NCBI GenBank assembly: GCA_021648525.1
Contig: JAKISP010000031.1
Location: forward strand, 1-46,755
Source: Gammaproteobacteria bacterium
GTDB taxonomy: Bacteria > Pseudomonadota > Gammaproteobacteria > SZUA-140
Direction: 5' to 3'
DNA length: 46,755 nucleotides
In this document: piece by piece, positions 12,288-21,178 of the stretch
Numbering within the stretch: position 1 is the first letter of the stretch
Layout: every line of letters starts with the position of its first letter
The notes under the pieces: model-generated
Seen by the model: only the letters and a program-made list of their open reading frames with translations
Told to the model about the DNA's origin: nothing
Databases searched by the model: none
Position numbers and translations under genes: made by a program

Positions 12288-12698
12288 TTATTCAGCACTT
12301 GTCTGTTTCTCGCGGCCCTGTCGGCCAGCCATCAAAACAAACACTAGTTGCGTAATTACAAAACCGATAATCAACGCCAGCGGCGCCATCTCGAGCGCGC
12401 CTAATCCTGTTCCAAACAGGACCAGGACCAGTACAAAACGTACCACTGCGCCCAAATATAAAATCATCTGGCTCGTTTGAGCACTTTTTTCGGCGGCAAT
12501 GGTGGCGCGATTAATCCCGCGGCTCAACATTGCGGCCGATGCAACACTCACTAAACCGCCATAAAAAGCAGAAAGCGCCGCCCATGATCCATCTTTCAGG
12601 AAAAATCCAGCTGCTATCACAAGGCCAATGCCTAGCTGCATCAATATGATTTTCCTGGCATTATCTGCCAACTCAGCTGGTTTTGCAGAATCGTTCAT
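12288..12698 (-). CDS. atpI: ATP synthase assembly protein I
   Basis: AtpI helps assemble the c-ring and is usually the first gene of proteobacterial atp operons. This 136-aa protein shows four hydrophobic segments (residues about 18-36, 38-56, 77-97, 101-121) and the AtpI-like region GGLVSVASAAMLSRGINRA. Its start overlaps the stop of the 66-aa upstream gene (ATGA at 12695-12698), indicating translational coupling. The Glu/Lys-rich tail is cytoplasmic by the positive-inside rule. Confidence 0.85.
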   Translation of the reverse strand: MNDSAKPAELADNARKIILMQLGIGLVIAAGFFLKDGSWAALSAFYGGLVSVASAAMLSRGINRATIAAEKSAQTSQMILYLGAVVRFVLVLVLFGTGLGALEMAPLALIIGFVITQLVFVLMAGRQGREKQTSAE

Positions 12699-12895
12699 CC
12701 GAGCTTACTCAACAGTCCATGCACCTTAATGATCCCGCCCACTATACCAAGGCCGCCGAATATTAGCATAAAGAGCGGCTGAGTATCCAGCCAGTAATCA
12801 ACGAATAAACCGAGGCCAAAGCCAGCGACAGTCATTGATGTCAGCATCGTACCAACACCAATCAGCAAAAGTCCGGGGCCCTTCTGTTCGCTCAT
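12695..12895 (-). CDS. AtpZ-like small membrane protein (AtpZ/AtpI family)
   Basis: A 66-aa protein with two predicted membrane helices (residues about 8-30 and 38-60) separated by the short loop DYWLDTQP. The pattern GFGLGLFVDYWLDTQPLFML matches the AtpZ type found upstream of atpI in other bacteria, where it has been linked to divalent cation transport or to ATP synthase assembly. It opens the atp operon and shares an ATGA overlap with atpI. The family assignment rests on size, topology and position. Confidence 0.75.
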   Translation of the reverse strand: MSEQKGPGLLLIGVGTMLTSMTVAGFGLGLFVDYWLDTQPLFMLIFGGLGIVGGIIKVHGLLSKLG

Positions 12896-12932
12896 GCGCT
12901 ATATTACCTGGCTCATCCAAAACAGGGAGGAC

Positions 12933-12941
12933 AGTATATCA
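12933..12941 (-). promoter_or_regulatory. Possible extended -10 promoter of the atp operon
   Basis: The minus strand reads TGATATACT (TG-N-TATACT, an extended -10) about 38 bp before the 66-aa AtpZ-like gene. No good -35 is seen. The short gap after parB makes read-through also possible. Confidence 0.3.
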
Positions 12942-12981
12942 AAAATAGATTCAGTGGGTTAGGGCTGAATGACAACAAATT

Positions 12982-13857
12982 TTATTTGATGTGCTCAAGG
13001 ATACCTTCCAGCTCATCAAGACTATTATATTGAATCACCAACTTCCCTTTGCCTTTTGCAGAGTGCTGAAATTTAACCGCCGCCCCCAGTCGCGCCGACA
13101 AATCTTCCTGTAAACGACGTACATCAGGATCGTTTTCAATGCTCTTCGATGATTTTGCCTTAACCGCCGGTGATTGTGCCCGCCTGACAAGCTGCTCGGT
13201 TTCACGCACCGACATCCCTTTTTTAACGATGCGTCGCGCCGCCTCAATCTGTGCATCACCCTGCAGCCCCAATAAGGCACGCGCGTGCCCCATCCCCATA
13301 TCACCAACCTGTACCATCTGTTTCACTTCGGCACTAAGGTCAAACAGGCGTAATAAATTAGAGACCGCCACACGAGAACGACCTACCGCCTCGGCGGCCT
13401 CCTGATGAGTCAGCTCAAATTCCAGAATCAGGCGCTGCAATGCCGTTGCTTCTTCCATCGGGTTCAGATCTTCACGCTGAATGTTCTCAATCAGCGCCAT
13501 CGCCATCGCGGTCTGATCGGGTACATCACGTACCACCACCGGTACTTCATGCAGCCCCGCAATCTGCGCCGCGCGCCAGCGACGCTCACCCGCGATGATC
13601 TCGTATTTGTTCTCTGAAACAGGGCGTACAACAATTGGCTGCACCACACCCTGTGCGCGAATCGACGCGGCTAACTCATCCAGCGAATCGGTATGCATAT
13701 CAGTACGCGGCTGATACTTACCACGCTGCATCACATCAACCGGCAGATGACGTAGATCTGATGTCCTGGCCGCCGCCTCTGTGGTAGTCGGCACAGGAGC
13801 CGCGCCGCCCAATAATGCATCAAGCCCGCGTCCTAAACCGCGCTTTTTAGTCGCCAT
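12982..13857 (-). CDS. parB: Chromosome partitioning protein ParB
   Basis: DNA-binding CTPase that loads at parS and segregates the origin with ParA. The N-terminal basic stretch (KKRGLGRGLDALLGG) contacts ParA. The CTP-binding box GERRWRAAQ is near residues 85-93, with ENIQRED following. A helix-turn-helix (TALQRL...THQEAAEAVGRSRVAVSNLLR, described at about 135-170) recognises parS, and the C-terminal ~50 residues dimerise. 291 aa, normal. It follows parA by 71 bp of very AT-rich DNA. I did not find a clear parS 16-mer in this window by eye. Confidence 0.97.
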   Translation of the reverse strand: MATKKRGLGRGLDALLGGAAPVPTTTEAAARTSDLRHLPVDVMQRGKYQPRTDMHTDSLDELAASIRAQGVVQPIVVRPVSENKYEIIAGERRWRAAQIAGLHEVPVVVRDVPDQTAMAMALIENIQREDLNPMEEATALQRLILEFELTHQEAAEAVGRSRVAVSNLLRLFDLSAEVKQMVQVGDMGMGHARALLGLQGDAQIEAARRIVKKGMSVRETEQLVRRAQSPAVKAKSSKSIENDPDVRRLQEDLSARLGAAVKFQHSAKGKGKLVIQYNSLDELEGILEHIK

Positions 13858-13928
13858 CGATTACTCTCTAAAAATAGTGTTAACTAAATTATTGTTATTA
13901 ATCTTTTGAATTTTATAAATAAAATTTT

Positions 13929-14711
13929 TTATGCGACCTGCGCCGCCTTTGATTCACGACGCAATATCTCGCCCGCCAACGCGAGGTAGGCAAGGGCACC
14001 GCGGGATGTCCTGTCATACTGAATTGCTGGCAGACCATGACTAGGGGCCTCCGCCAGGCGTACATTTCTTGGTACGACGGTACGATAAACCTTATCGCCA
14101 AAATGGCTGATCAACTGCGCCGAGACTTCATTCGACAGGTTGTTACGCGGATCAAACATGGTGCGCAGCAACCCCTCGATTGAGAGACGCGGATTAGCGG
14201 TCGAACGCACCTGTTCAATCGTCTCAACCAATGCGGTCAATCCTTCCAGCGCATAATATTCACACTGCATCGGGATGATCACCCCTTCAGCTGCCACCAG
14301 CGCATTAACCGTCAGCATATTGAGCGTCGGCGGACAATCGATCAATATATAGTCAAACTGACCATCAATTGATTGTAGTGCCTTAGCTAAACGACTCTCG
14401 CGACCATCAACATTGAGCAACTCAACCTCTGCGACAGTCAAATCACTATTCGATGGCAACAAGCTATAACCAATATGCTCCTGATGAATCATCACCTCAC
14501 TGGCGGTTGCCTCATTAAGCAGCAGGTCACAACATGAGCGCTCAAGCGAATTTTTATCGACACCACTACCCATCGTCGCATTGCCCTGCGGATCGAGATC
14601 AATCAACAACACACGACGCTTAGTCGCCACCAATGAAGCGGCCAGATTAACCGTGGTAGTGGTTTTACCCACGCCACCTTTCTGATTGGTAATTGCAATA
14701 ATTCTGCTCAT
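13929..14711 (-). CDS. parA: Chromosome partitioning ATPase ParA (Soj)
   Basis: A deviant Walker-type ATPase that forms the moving gradient pulling ParB-parS complexes. The deviant Walker A KGGVGKTTT is at residues about 10-18, the Walker B-like ILIDCPPTLNML lies near 120, and LDPQGNAT follows the first switch. The start at 14711 is preferred because AAGGA is 7 nt upstream; the ATG at 14717 is only 1 nt from AAGGA. 260 aa, typical of chromosomal Soj. It lies between rsmG and parB, the standard order near oriC. Confidence 0.97.
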   Translation of the reverse strand: MSRIIAITNQKGGVGKTTTTVNLAASLVATKRRVLLIDLDPQGNATMGSGVDKNSLERSCCDLLLNEATASEVMIHQEHIGYSLLPSNSDLTVAEVELLNVDGRESRLAKALQSIDGQFDYILIDCPPTLNMLTVNALVAAEGVIIPMQCEYYALEGLTALVETIEQVRSTANPRLSIEGLLRTMFDPRNNLSNEVSAQLISHFGDKVYRTVVPRNVRLAEAPSHGLPAIQYDRTSRGALAYLALAGEILRRESKAAQVA

Positions 14712-14750
14712 AAACATTTCCTTAAACCGGCTCGCCTTCCGAACGGCTTT

Positions 14751-15416
14751 TTAGTCAATCTTTGGCTTTAACTGCACAATATGACGCGCCGCATCATCGC
14801 CTGGCACCGTCACTGCCGACACTTCTACTGTCTCACATAATGCTTCCAGTACGGCCAGTTCAGCCGTCGGATACTGCCCCTTCATCGCCAACCATTCGCC
14901 CTCAGGGGCAAGCAGGTGCTTTGTTAATGTCACCATCAACGACATTTCAGCAAAGGCACGCGATGCAATCTGATCAAATAGTCCCTCAGGTTCGGCTCCA
15001 GTCAGGTACGCCTCAACCCGGCCATTGTGCACCTCGACATTGCCAATTGCCAACGTCCCGATCACTTGCGTCATAAAACGGGTCTTTTTGCTGCTGCTAT
15101 CCAGGAGTACAAACTGGATTTCGGGGAAGAGAATTGCCAGCGGTATCCCCGGCAGTCCCGGCCCAGCTCCCACATCCAGAATCCGGGCCCCCTTAATGTA
15201 CGGCACCACGGTGAGACTGTCGAGCAGGTGTCGCGTCACCATCTGCAATGGATCACGTACTGCGGTCAGGTTATAGGCCTTGTTCCATTTTTCGAGCAGC
15301 TCCAGATAATCGAGCATCTTTTGCTGCCGCTCATCGTTGATCGACAATCCTAGTTCAGCGATACCCTTTTTTAACAGCGCTGCCTGTTGCGCGCGCAGCG
15401 CATCATTAATAGCCAT
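14751..15416 (-). CDS. rsmG: 16S rRNA (guanine527-N7)-methyltransferase
   Basis: Methylates G527 in the 530 loop of 16S rRNA using S-adenosylmethionine. The SAM-binding motif ILDVGAGPGLPGIPLAI is at residues about 77-93, preceded by the family segment WNKAYNLTAVRDP. The ATG at 15416 overlaps the mnmG stop codon by one base (TGATG), so translation is coupled; the codon before it is a TTG. 221 aa, slightly longer than the E. coli protein. Loss of this gene is known to give low-level streptomycin resistance. Confidence 0.97.
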   Translation of the reverse strand: MAINDALRAQQAALLKKGIAELGLSINDERQQKMLDYLELLEKWNKAYNLTAVRDPLQMVTRHLLDSLTVVPYIKGARILDVGAGPGLPGIPLAILFPEIQFVLLDSSSKKTRFMTQVIGTLAIGNVEVHNGRVEAYLTGAEPEGLFDQIASRAFAEMSLMVTLTKHLLAPEGEWLAMKGQYPTAELAVLEALCETVEVSAVTVPGDDAARHIVQLKPKID

Positions 15417-17311
15417 CAAGCAGACCTCGGCCCAGCGAGCGCCGAACGTTTTTTCAAATGAACCAATAACAGTGAAATTGCCGCTGGAGTCACGCCCGGC
15501 ACCCGGCCCGCCTGGCCAACGGTTGCGGGGCGCTGCGCCATCAATTTCTGCTGTACCTCTATCGAAAGGCCACGTACCTGATCATATTGAAAGTCATCTG
15601 GCAGGGCCGTTTCTTCATGACGACGGTGTCGTGCAATCTCTTCCAGCTGACGTTCAATGTAGCCCGCATATTTCGCCTGCACCTCAACCTGTTCGGCAAC
15701 AATCGCGTCAATTTCAACGGGGTTTGAACAAGAAAGCTGCATGATCGACGCATAGGTTACCTGCGGCCGACGCAGCAGATCAATCAATTTCTGTTCTTTT
15801 GTCAGTGGCCCACCGAGGATATTCTGCGATTCTTCTTCACCCAACTGGCCCGGGCGCACCCATGTTTCGCGCAGGCGTTGTTGTTCTTTTTCGATCGCCT
15901 CGCGTTTTTTCTCAAATGCAGCCCAGCGCTCATCATCAACCAAACCCAGCTCCCGTCCTTTTTCGGTGAGACGCAGATCAGCATTGTCTTCACGCAATAA
16001 CAGGCGATACTCGGCACGACTAGTAAACATGCGATAAGGTTCTAATGTGCCCTGGGTAATCAGGTCATCAACCAACACACCAAGATAGGCCTCATCGCGA
16101 CGCGGGCACCACGCGGCTTTTTCCTGCACCTGCAACGCCGCGTTCAGGCCTGCAAGTAACCCCTGTGCCGCCGCCTCTTCATATCCGGTTGTACCGTTAA
16201 TCTGTCCGGCGAAGAAAAGCCCAGCCATATGTTTTGTCTCAAGTGACGACTTCAATTCACGCGGGTCAAAATAATCATATTCGATCGCATAACCAGGGCG
16301 AATGATGTTGGCTTTTTCAAAGCCCTTCATCGAACGCACCAGCTCAACCTGCACATCAAATGGCAGACTAGTCGAAATCCCATTGGGATAGACCTCATTG
16401 GTGGTCAACCCTTCCGGCTCCACAAAGATCTGGTGAGAATTTTTATCGGCAAAACGGACGATTTTATCTTCGATAGAAGGGCAGTAACGTGGCCCTGTGC
16501 CCTCAATCACCCCGGTATGCATCGGTGAACGATCAAGAGCCGCACGAATAATATCGTGTGTTTTTTCATTGGTATGGGTGATGTGACAGGAGATCTGACG
16601 TGGATGATCTGTCACCTTTCCCATATAGGAAAACACCGGTAGCGGGGTGTCACCCGGCTGTTCGGTCAATTGTGAATAGTCAATCGTACGGCCATCGAGA
16701 CGTGGCGGCGTGCCGGTTTTGAGGCGATCAACGGTAAAAGGCAGTTCACGTAGACGGCGGGAGAGGGCATTGGCTGGCGGATCTCCCGCGCGGCCACCCT
16801 GGTAATTTTGCATCCCAACATGAATCAGACCACCCAGAAATGTCCCTACCGTTAGCACCACGGTTTTGGCGCGAAAGCGCAACCCCATCTGGGTCACAAC
16901 ACCAACGATACGCCCGCTTTCGACAACCAGATCATCAACCGACTGCTGAAACAGGGTGAGATCAGGCTGATTTTCGAGGGCAGGGCGCACCGCCTGACGA
17001 TACAAAACACGATCCGCCTGTGCACGCGTGGCGCGAACTGCCGGCCCTTTACGTGCATTCAGGGTACGAAACTGAATCCCCGCCCTGTCCGCCGCCTTGG
17101 CCATCAGACCACCCAGTGCATCAACCTCTTTAACCAGATGCCCCTTGCCAATCCCGCCAATCGCCGGATTACAACTCATCTGCCCCAGAGTATCGATATT
17201 ATGGGTCAGCAACAGCGTCTTTACCCCCAGCCGCGCAGCCGCTAGCGCAGCCTCCGTACCGGCATGGCCACCGCCTACTACAATTACATCGAAATTGTCT
17301 TGATAAAACAT
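15416..17311 (-). CDS. mnmG: tRNA uridine-5-carboxymethylaminomethyl modification enzyme
   Basis: An FAD-dependent enzyme that, with MnmE, builds cmnm5U at the wobble base of several tRNAs. The N-terminal FAD-binding motif [19 protein letters not shown] (residues about 11-29) is intact, as are the conserved [22 protein letters not shown] region (described at about 47-68) and the [12 protein letters not shown] block. 631 aa, full length. First gene of the mnmG-rsmG-parA-parB run. In many gammaproteobacteria oriC or mnmE lies upstream; here the AT-rich dGTPase/NTase pair lies there instead. Confidence 0.98.
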   Translation of the reverse strand: MFYQDNFDVIVVGGGHAGTEAALAAARLGVKTLLLTHNIDTLGQMSCNPAIGGIGKGHLVKEVDALGGLMAKAADRAGIQFRTLNARKGPAVRATRAQADRVLYRQAVRPALENQPDLTLFQQSVDDLVVESGRIVGVVTQMGLRFRAKTVVLTVGTFLGGLIHVGMQNYQGGRAGDPPANALSRRLRELPFTVDRLKTGTPPRLDGRTIDYSQLTEQPGDTPLPVFSYMGKVTDHPRQISCHITHTNEKTHDIIRAALDRSPMHTGVIEGTGPRYCPSIEDKIVRFADKNSHQIFVEPEGLTTNEVYPNGISTSLPFDVQVELVRSMKGFEKANIIRPGYAIEYDYFDPRELKSSLETKHMAGLFFAGQINGTTGYEEAAAQGLLAGLNAALQVQEKAAWCPRRDEAYLGVLVDDLITQGTLEPYRMFTSRAEYRLLLREDNADLRLTEKGRELGLVDDERWAAFEKKREAIEKEQQRLRETWVRPGQLGEEESQNILGGPLTKEQKLIDLLRRPQVTYASIMQLSCSNPVEIDAIVAEQVEVQAKYAGYIERQLEEIARHRRHEETALPDDFQYDQVRGLSIEVQQKLMAQRPATVGQAGRVPGVTPAAISLLLVHLKKRSALAGPRSA

Positions 17312-17453
17312 GTCGTGCTCACTTAAAACTAACCACCCGACCGATTTTCGGGGGAACCAGGTATTTTACGCGAGAACGAGGGGTTAACCAAGAGGGGCAG
17401 CTAGCGGTAAGCATACCGCCATCAATAAACAACCGGCACCAGAACCAATAGTC

Positions 17454-17481
17454 ACCATTTTACTCAACTCAACAAAATGGT
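17454..17481. other. Inverted repeat in the mnmG / nucleotidyltransferase gap
   Basis: ACCATTTT (17454-17461) and AAAATGGT (17474-17481) form an 8-bp stem with a 12-nt loop just after the nucleotidyltransferase stop codon. No T-run follows on the minus strand, so it is at best a weak terminator. Confidence 0.3.
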
Positions 17482-17512
17482 TTTCTGCTTGCTCATCTGA
17501 GTTTACACATGA

Positions 17513-18433
17513 CTATTTTGAACTTTCTATGCTCCAAAAGGGATCTATCCCAAATAAATGCAAACCAAGCTCCCCCTCAATTATATTTTTTGCAATACCA
17601 AACTGATGCTTAATATTTTTATCATTCGACGTATTTATCTGAGCAAAAAACCGATATAAGGGCGGCTGAATAATATTGTTTTTGTAACTACTAAACTCCA
17701 CCTTCCTCATTTCTTCAAAGCTATATAAATTTGCGCAATGCGCCATGTATTTTGCAGTCGATGGCGTCAGCTTCCTTGCATCCTTAGAACACAAATGCCT
17801 AAAAACCCGGACAGCCATCCCTAGCGGATTGGGATTCTTCTCTAAAACAATATCAAGCACTCTTGATTGCATCTCTTTAAAGTAGTTATCCCTATATATA
17901 AACTGCTGAGTTCTCCAGTTCATAAGAATTGCATCCCAGTTCAACACAGTGGTATCGGTTAAAGAACTTATACCATCATAAGAAACAAGCCCTTGTTTGA
18001 TTGCCCACGTATCTTCTGCATTCCAGATATCAACAGGCCATCCGCCAACCATAAGTCGGTAGCCACCAAATTTATTTTTTTGGGCCTTTAAAGACTGAAG
18101 GTAAGTAACAAAATGAGACCAATTTCCTTCCACAACCAAATCAATATCAGAGTTAAACCCATTGCGACCAAAAAGAGCAAGATCACGAAGAACGCCCCCA
18201 AACAGATACACATCACCATCTGGCATTGCATCAGAAATAAAACTTAGGAACTCACCTATATTTTGACTTGGATATTTGACTTTATTCTCATTCTTTTCTA
18301 TAAAAGATAAACTCAGCGATAATTGATCTTTATTTTTTTCAGCCTTTAAAGGCTCTTTAAATAGTCGACCGACTCGTCGCCTTAGGTTTTCAGTGGTTTC
18401 TACAGGTTGTAACTTAGGTTGGTGCATTTTCAA
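17513..18433 (-). CDS. CCA-adding-enzyme-like nucleotidyltransferase
   Basis: Pol-beta superfamily nucleotidyltransferase with the layout of the poly(A) polymerase/CCA-enzyme head. It has GG at residues 79-80 in YLFGGVLRDLA, the metal-binding pair D96/D98 in SDIDLVV, and a third carboxylate D135 in WPVDIWNAED. The stretch MAVRVFRHLCSKDARKLTP (about 206-224) resembles the following neck helix of CCA enzymes. All three carboxylates are present, so it should be active; the acceptor and the nucleotide added are unknown. At 306 aa it lacks the long RNA-binding tail of housekeeping CCA enzymes, and the N-terminal ~55 residues are charged and of unknown role. It overlaps the dGTPase gene by 20 bp, so they are co-translated. 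The DNA is markedly more AT-rich than mnmG, suggesting transfer. Confidence 0.75.
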   Translation of the reverse strand: MKMHQPKLQPVETTENLRRRVGRLFKEPLKAEKNKDQLSLSLSFIEKNENKVKYPSQNIGEFLSFISDAMPDGDVYLFGGVLRDLALFGRNGFNSDIDLVVEGNWSHFVTYLQSLKAQKNKFGGYRLMVGGWPVDIWNAEDTWAIKQGLVSYDGISSLTDTTVLNWDAILMNWRTQQFIYRDNYFKEMQSRVLDIVLEKNPNPLGMAVRVFRHLCSKDARKLTPSTAKYMAHCANLYSFEEMRKVEFSSYKNNIIQPPLYRFFAQINTSNDKNIKHQFGIAKNIIEGELGLHLFGIDPFWSIESSK

Positions 18434-19784
18434 GGGACTTCAGTTCGTTATGTTTCTTAATCAAATATGACTCCGTCATTCCCGATATAGTATCGCACAG
18501 CAACTGACACTTATCATACATCGTTTTATCCGAGGCATTATAGACTCGTCGATAATTCTCAGAAATCCCCCCAAATGCATATCGTTCGAACGGCTTATCT
18601 GGTTTCTCATCATTTTCAATCGCTTTCCATAGCATACTCATCATATTTTTTATATAGTTATTCCCCTGAAGCTCAAGCCTTAAAACCTCCTTATGTTGAA
18701 AACCATAACGAAAGTCAAACTTTTTTGAGGCCTTGCATAACTTTGCACAATTAGAATTTTCAATCAGTTCAAAGCCCGGCTTGATGGTGCCATTCATCAT
18801 CTTATCTATATTTTCTACAAAAACATTTGTAGCAGCTTCTACCATTACAGAAATTGCTTTAACCCTAAACATCTGCATAGAAATATCATTTAGCTCAGCC
18901 GAGCTCAGCGAGTCTTGCTTAAAAATTTCGTTTTTTCCCCTTGCAGTATTTACCACATCATCAATAACACCATCTTCAGAATCAAAGCTCGTCAAATAAT
19001 CCATCAAATCATAAAACGATGCATAACCCTTCTTTACCGTATCTTCAGCATCAATGATTGAATACGCAATGTCATCACAGGCTTCCATAACATAAGCAAG
19101 AGGATGCCTTATTCCCTCTTCAAGACCGGTGTGCTTCCATACGTCACTAATAATTGCCTTTTCACTCTTAAAAATACCAAACTTCTTAAATCCGCCTTTA
19201 TTTGACGACCCATATATACTCGGGTATTTAATAAGACCAGCGAGGGTGCCAACTGTTAAATTCAATCCATATTGGTCATTCAATACTTGCAAGCACGTCA
19301 CCAACCTGAATGTCTGCGCATTTCCATCAAACTTAGTAAAATCTATATCAACCTCTTCCTTAAATTCATTTTCAACGAACCATTGCTGAATTGCAATTTC
19401 ACCTTGATGGCCAAAAGGCGGGTTCCCTAAATCATGGGCTAACCCAACAGCAGCCAATAAAGAGGGGACATTTCTTTTAACGCCAAGCTTCTCATGGTTT
19501 TCCCCAAAAACTTTTTCGGCATGCTCAAAAGCCAGACGGACACCAATACTTCGAGCTAAATTACTAACCTCATGAGAATGAGTGAGCCTCGTTCGAATTG
19601 AGTCATTTTCTTCCATGGGAAACACTTGTGTTTTATCTGATAACCTACGAATAGGTGCCGAAAATAAGATACGATCATAGTCGCGTTCGGACTCTGTTCG
19701 GCCGATACCACTCCCCATAGACTCCCCACCTCCATGTATAGCCTTACGCCTATCTTGATTCAGTAGTTGCTCCCAGGTAAGCAT
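18414..19784 (-). CDS. HD-domain dGTP triphosphohydrolase-like protein
   Basis: dGTPases split dNTPs to nucleoside and triphosphate. The HD metal site is complete: H69 in RLTHSHEV, H117-D118 in LAHDLGNPPFGHQGE, and D238 in EACDDIAYSIIDAEDT. The family blocks RDYDRILFSAPIRRLSDKTQ (about 34-53) and FDGNAQTFR (152-160) are also seen. 456 aa matches the dGTPase family. It is the first gene of a two-gene unit with the overlapping nucleotidyltransferase. dGTPases that drain dNTPs are known anti-phage effectors, and the AT-rich composition and unusual partner fit an accessory role. A housekeeping role in nucleotide balance is the alternative. Confidence 0.9.
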   Translation of the reverse strand: MLTWEQLLNQDRRKAIHGGGESMGSGIGRTESERDYDRILFSAPIRRLSDKTQVFPMEENDSIRTRLTHSHEVSNLARSIGVRLAFEHAEKVFGENHEKLGVKRNVPSLLAAVGLAHDLGNPPFGHQGEIAIQQWFVENEFKEEVDIDFTKFDGNAQTFRLVTCLQVLNDQYGLNLTVGTLAGLIKYPSIYGSSNKGGFKKFGIFKSEKAIISDVWKHTGLEEGIRHPLAYVMEACDDIAYSIIDAEDTVKKGYASFYDLMDYLTSFDSEDGVIDDVVNTARGKNEIFKQDSLSSAELNDISMQMFRVKAISVMVEAATNVFVENIDKMMNGTIKPGFELIENSNCAKLCKASKKFDFRYGFQHKEVLRLELQGNNYIKNMMSMLWKAIENDEKPDKPFERYAFGGISENYRRVYNASDKTMYDKCQLLCDTISGMTESYLIKKHNELKSLENAPT

Positions 19785-19972
19785 CCCTTATCCTCTATGT
19801 GTTATCAACAGGTTTGAGGCATACTCCTAAAGAAAAGAGGGAAGAGGTTTTTTATCTTCCTTTTTATATGCCTATTACTTAATCCAGCATACACAATAAA
19901 ATGAACAGACTGTGTGAAAAAATCACAATCATATAAAAAATGGAGGATTAGCATTTAAGCGTGAAAGAGAAA

Positions 19973-20302
19973 TCAGTGCAGCTCCACTGGCGACTCCGCA
20001 GAATCATCAACTGCCTGAATCACCACCCAGGGTGCGATCACTACTGCCCAGAAGAGTGGCTGGGTTTTAACCCACGCCTCAGCATCCGCGGTTTCAGCGC
20101 GACGCACGGTACCGGCACTGAACCACTTTTCAAGCCCATCCTTGTCATCATTCACCATCGTAAGCGCGACATCAATCAGATCGATGCCCGGATTCACCGC
20201 CACCACCACGCCGCGCGCAAAATGGCGTTCTAGCTCATGCCACTCCATCTTGCCGGTTTCACCAATCAGCCTGGCACGTAACGCGTCCACCTCTTCACTC
20301 AT
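19973..20302 (-). CDS. DUF2288 family protein
   Basis: A 109-aa soluble protein. The sequence pattern (WHELERHFARGVVVAVNPGI near residues 21-40; QPLFWAVVIAPWVVIQAVD near the end) matches the DUF2288 family common in gammaproteobacteria and cyanobacteria. Function unknown. No signal peptide or membrane helix is convincing; the hydrophobic WAVVIAPWVV is probably a buried strand or helix. It stands alone on the minus strand, separated by about 190 bp from the dGTPase gene. Confidence 0.8.
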   Translation of the reverse strand: MSEEVDALRARLIGETGKMEWHELERHFARGVVVAVNPGIDLIDVALTMVNDDKDGLEKWFSAGTVRRAETADAEAWVKTQPLFWAVVIAPWVVIQAVDDSAESPVELH

Positions 20303-20386
20303 ACTTTATTAATCCACTATCAGAAACAAAAGAGGCCGGACAACCTACACCTACAGGCTGCCCGGCCATCGAAACTGTTTAAGAAT

Positions 20387-20806
20387 CTATTTTACTACAA
20401 TCGTCACCACAGCGGAAACCACCGGTGGTTGATGCGGCACATGGCCTTTATCACCCAGTATCAGCTGCAGCGTATGTTTTCCAGCAGCAAGTTCAAACGT
20501 GGTTTCAGTCTGCCCTCCACCAAAGTGTTTCACCTCTTTACCCATGCGCTTATCCATCGCCGGCAGTTTTTTGCCATTAACCAGTAGGTGGTGATGGCCA
20601 GTGTTCTTTGTCTCCGTGCCAGCAGGGGCAACACCCATGCCACTCAAACCAAATACTACTTTAACTGGAGAGGTGACGGTCTCGCCATTGGCCGGTGATA
20701 CGATATAAACCGCAGCCCCTTCAGCCGATGGTGTTCTATCATTCGCCAGTGCGTTAAATGAAATCAATGTCACTGCACAAATCATTGCTGTCTTAAAAAG
20801 TCTCAC
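20387..20806 (-). CDS. Periplasmic DUF4399 protein
   Basis: 139 aa with a signal peptide (residues 1-21, cleavage after NALA). The mature part is an Ig-like beta domain: VYIVSPANGETVTSPVKVVFG, then GTETKNTGHHHLLVNGKKLP and a C-terminal LILGDKGHVPHQPPVVS. The HHHLL motif and GHVPH are hallmarks of DUF4399 (described at residues about 31-51 and 116-130). The conserved histidines suggest metal binding, but the role is unknown. Not obviously part of an operon. Confidence 0.8.
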   Translation of the reverse strand: MRLFKTAMICAVTLISFNALANDRTPSAEGAAVYIVSPANGETVTSPVKVVFGLSGMGVAPAGTETKNTGHHHLLVNGKKLPAMDKRMGKEVKHFGGGQTETTFELAAGKHTLQLILGDKGHVPHQPPVVSAVVTIVVK

Positions 20807-20860
20807 TGCATTCTCCCTGATAAAGTAAGGTTAAATAATCGATTACATCTTTACGCACGC

Positions 20861-21070
20861 TCACTCTACCACAATCTGCCGACCATCAAATTCCACAGCT
20901 TGTCCAGGGCGAATTTTACAACGCTTGCGCAGCTCCACCTCACCATCAACGGTGACATTGCCATCGGCAATAATCGTCTTGGCCATGCCGCCACTATGGC
21001 ATAGGCCAGCTAACTTCATCAGGTCACATAGCGCCACGTATTCACGTCCTTCCAGATCAAATTTTTCCAT
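20861..21070 (-). CDS. Small S4-domain RNA-binding protein (YbcJ-like)
   Basis: A 69-aa protein that is almost entirely one S4 RNA-binding domain: YVALCDLMKLAGLCHSGGMAK, then VTVDGEVELRKRCKIRPGQ (residues about 11-57). This matches the E. coli YbcJ type, with GG-A-K where the domain grips RNA. Its RNA target is unknown. Monocistronic on the minus strand, and divergent from the His-rich periplasmic gene that starts at 21179. Confidence 0.88.
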   Translation of the reverse strand: MEKFDLEGREYVALCDLMKLAGLCHSGGMAKTIIADGNVTVDGEVELRKRCKIRPGQAVEFDGRQIVVE

Positions 21071-21178
21071 CGCGCCATTTATACCTTTAAATATGGTTAA
21101 TCTCTCTCAAAGCACTATTCTATGAATTTATGGGGATATAGGCTATCTTCAATTTTACTACCTGGAGGAATAAACCTG

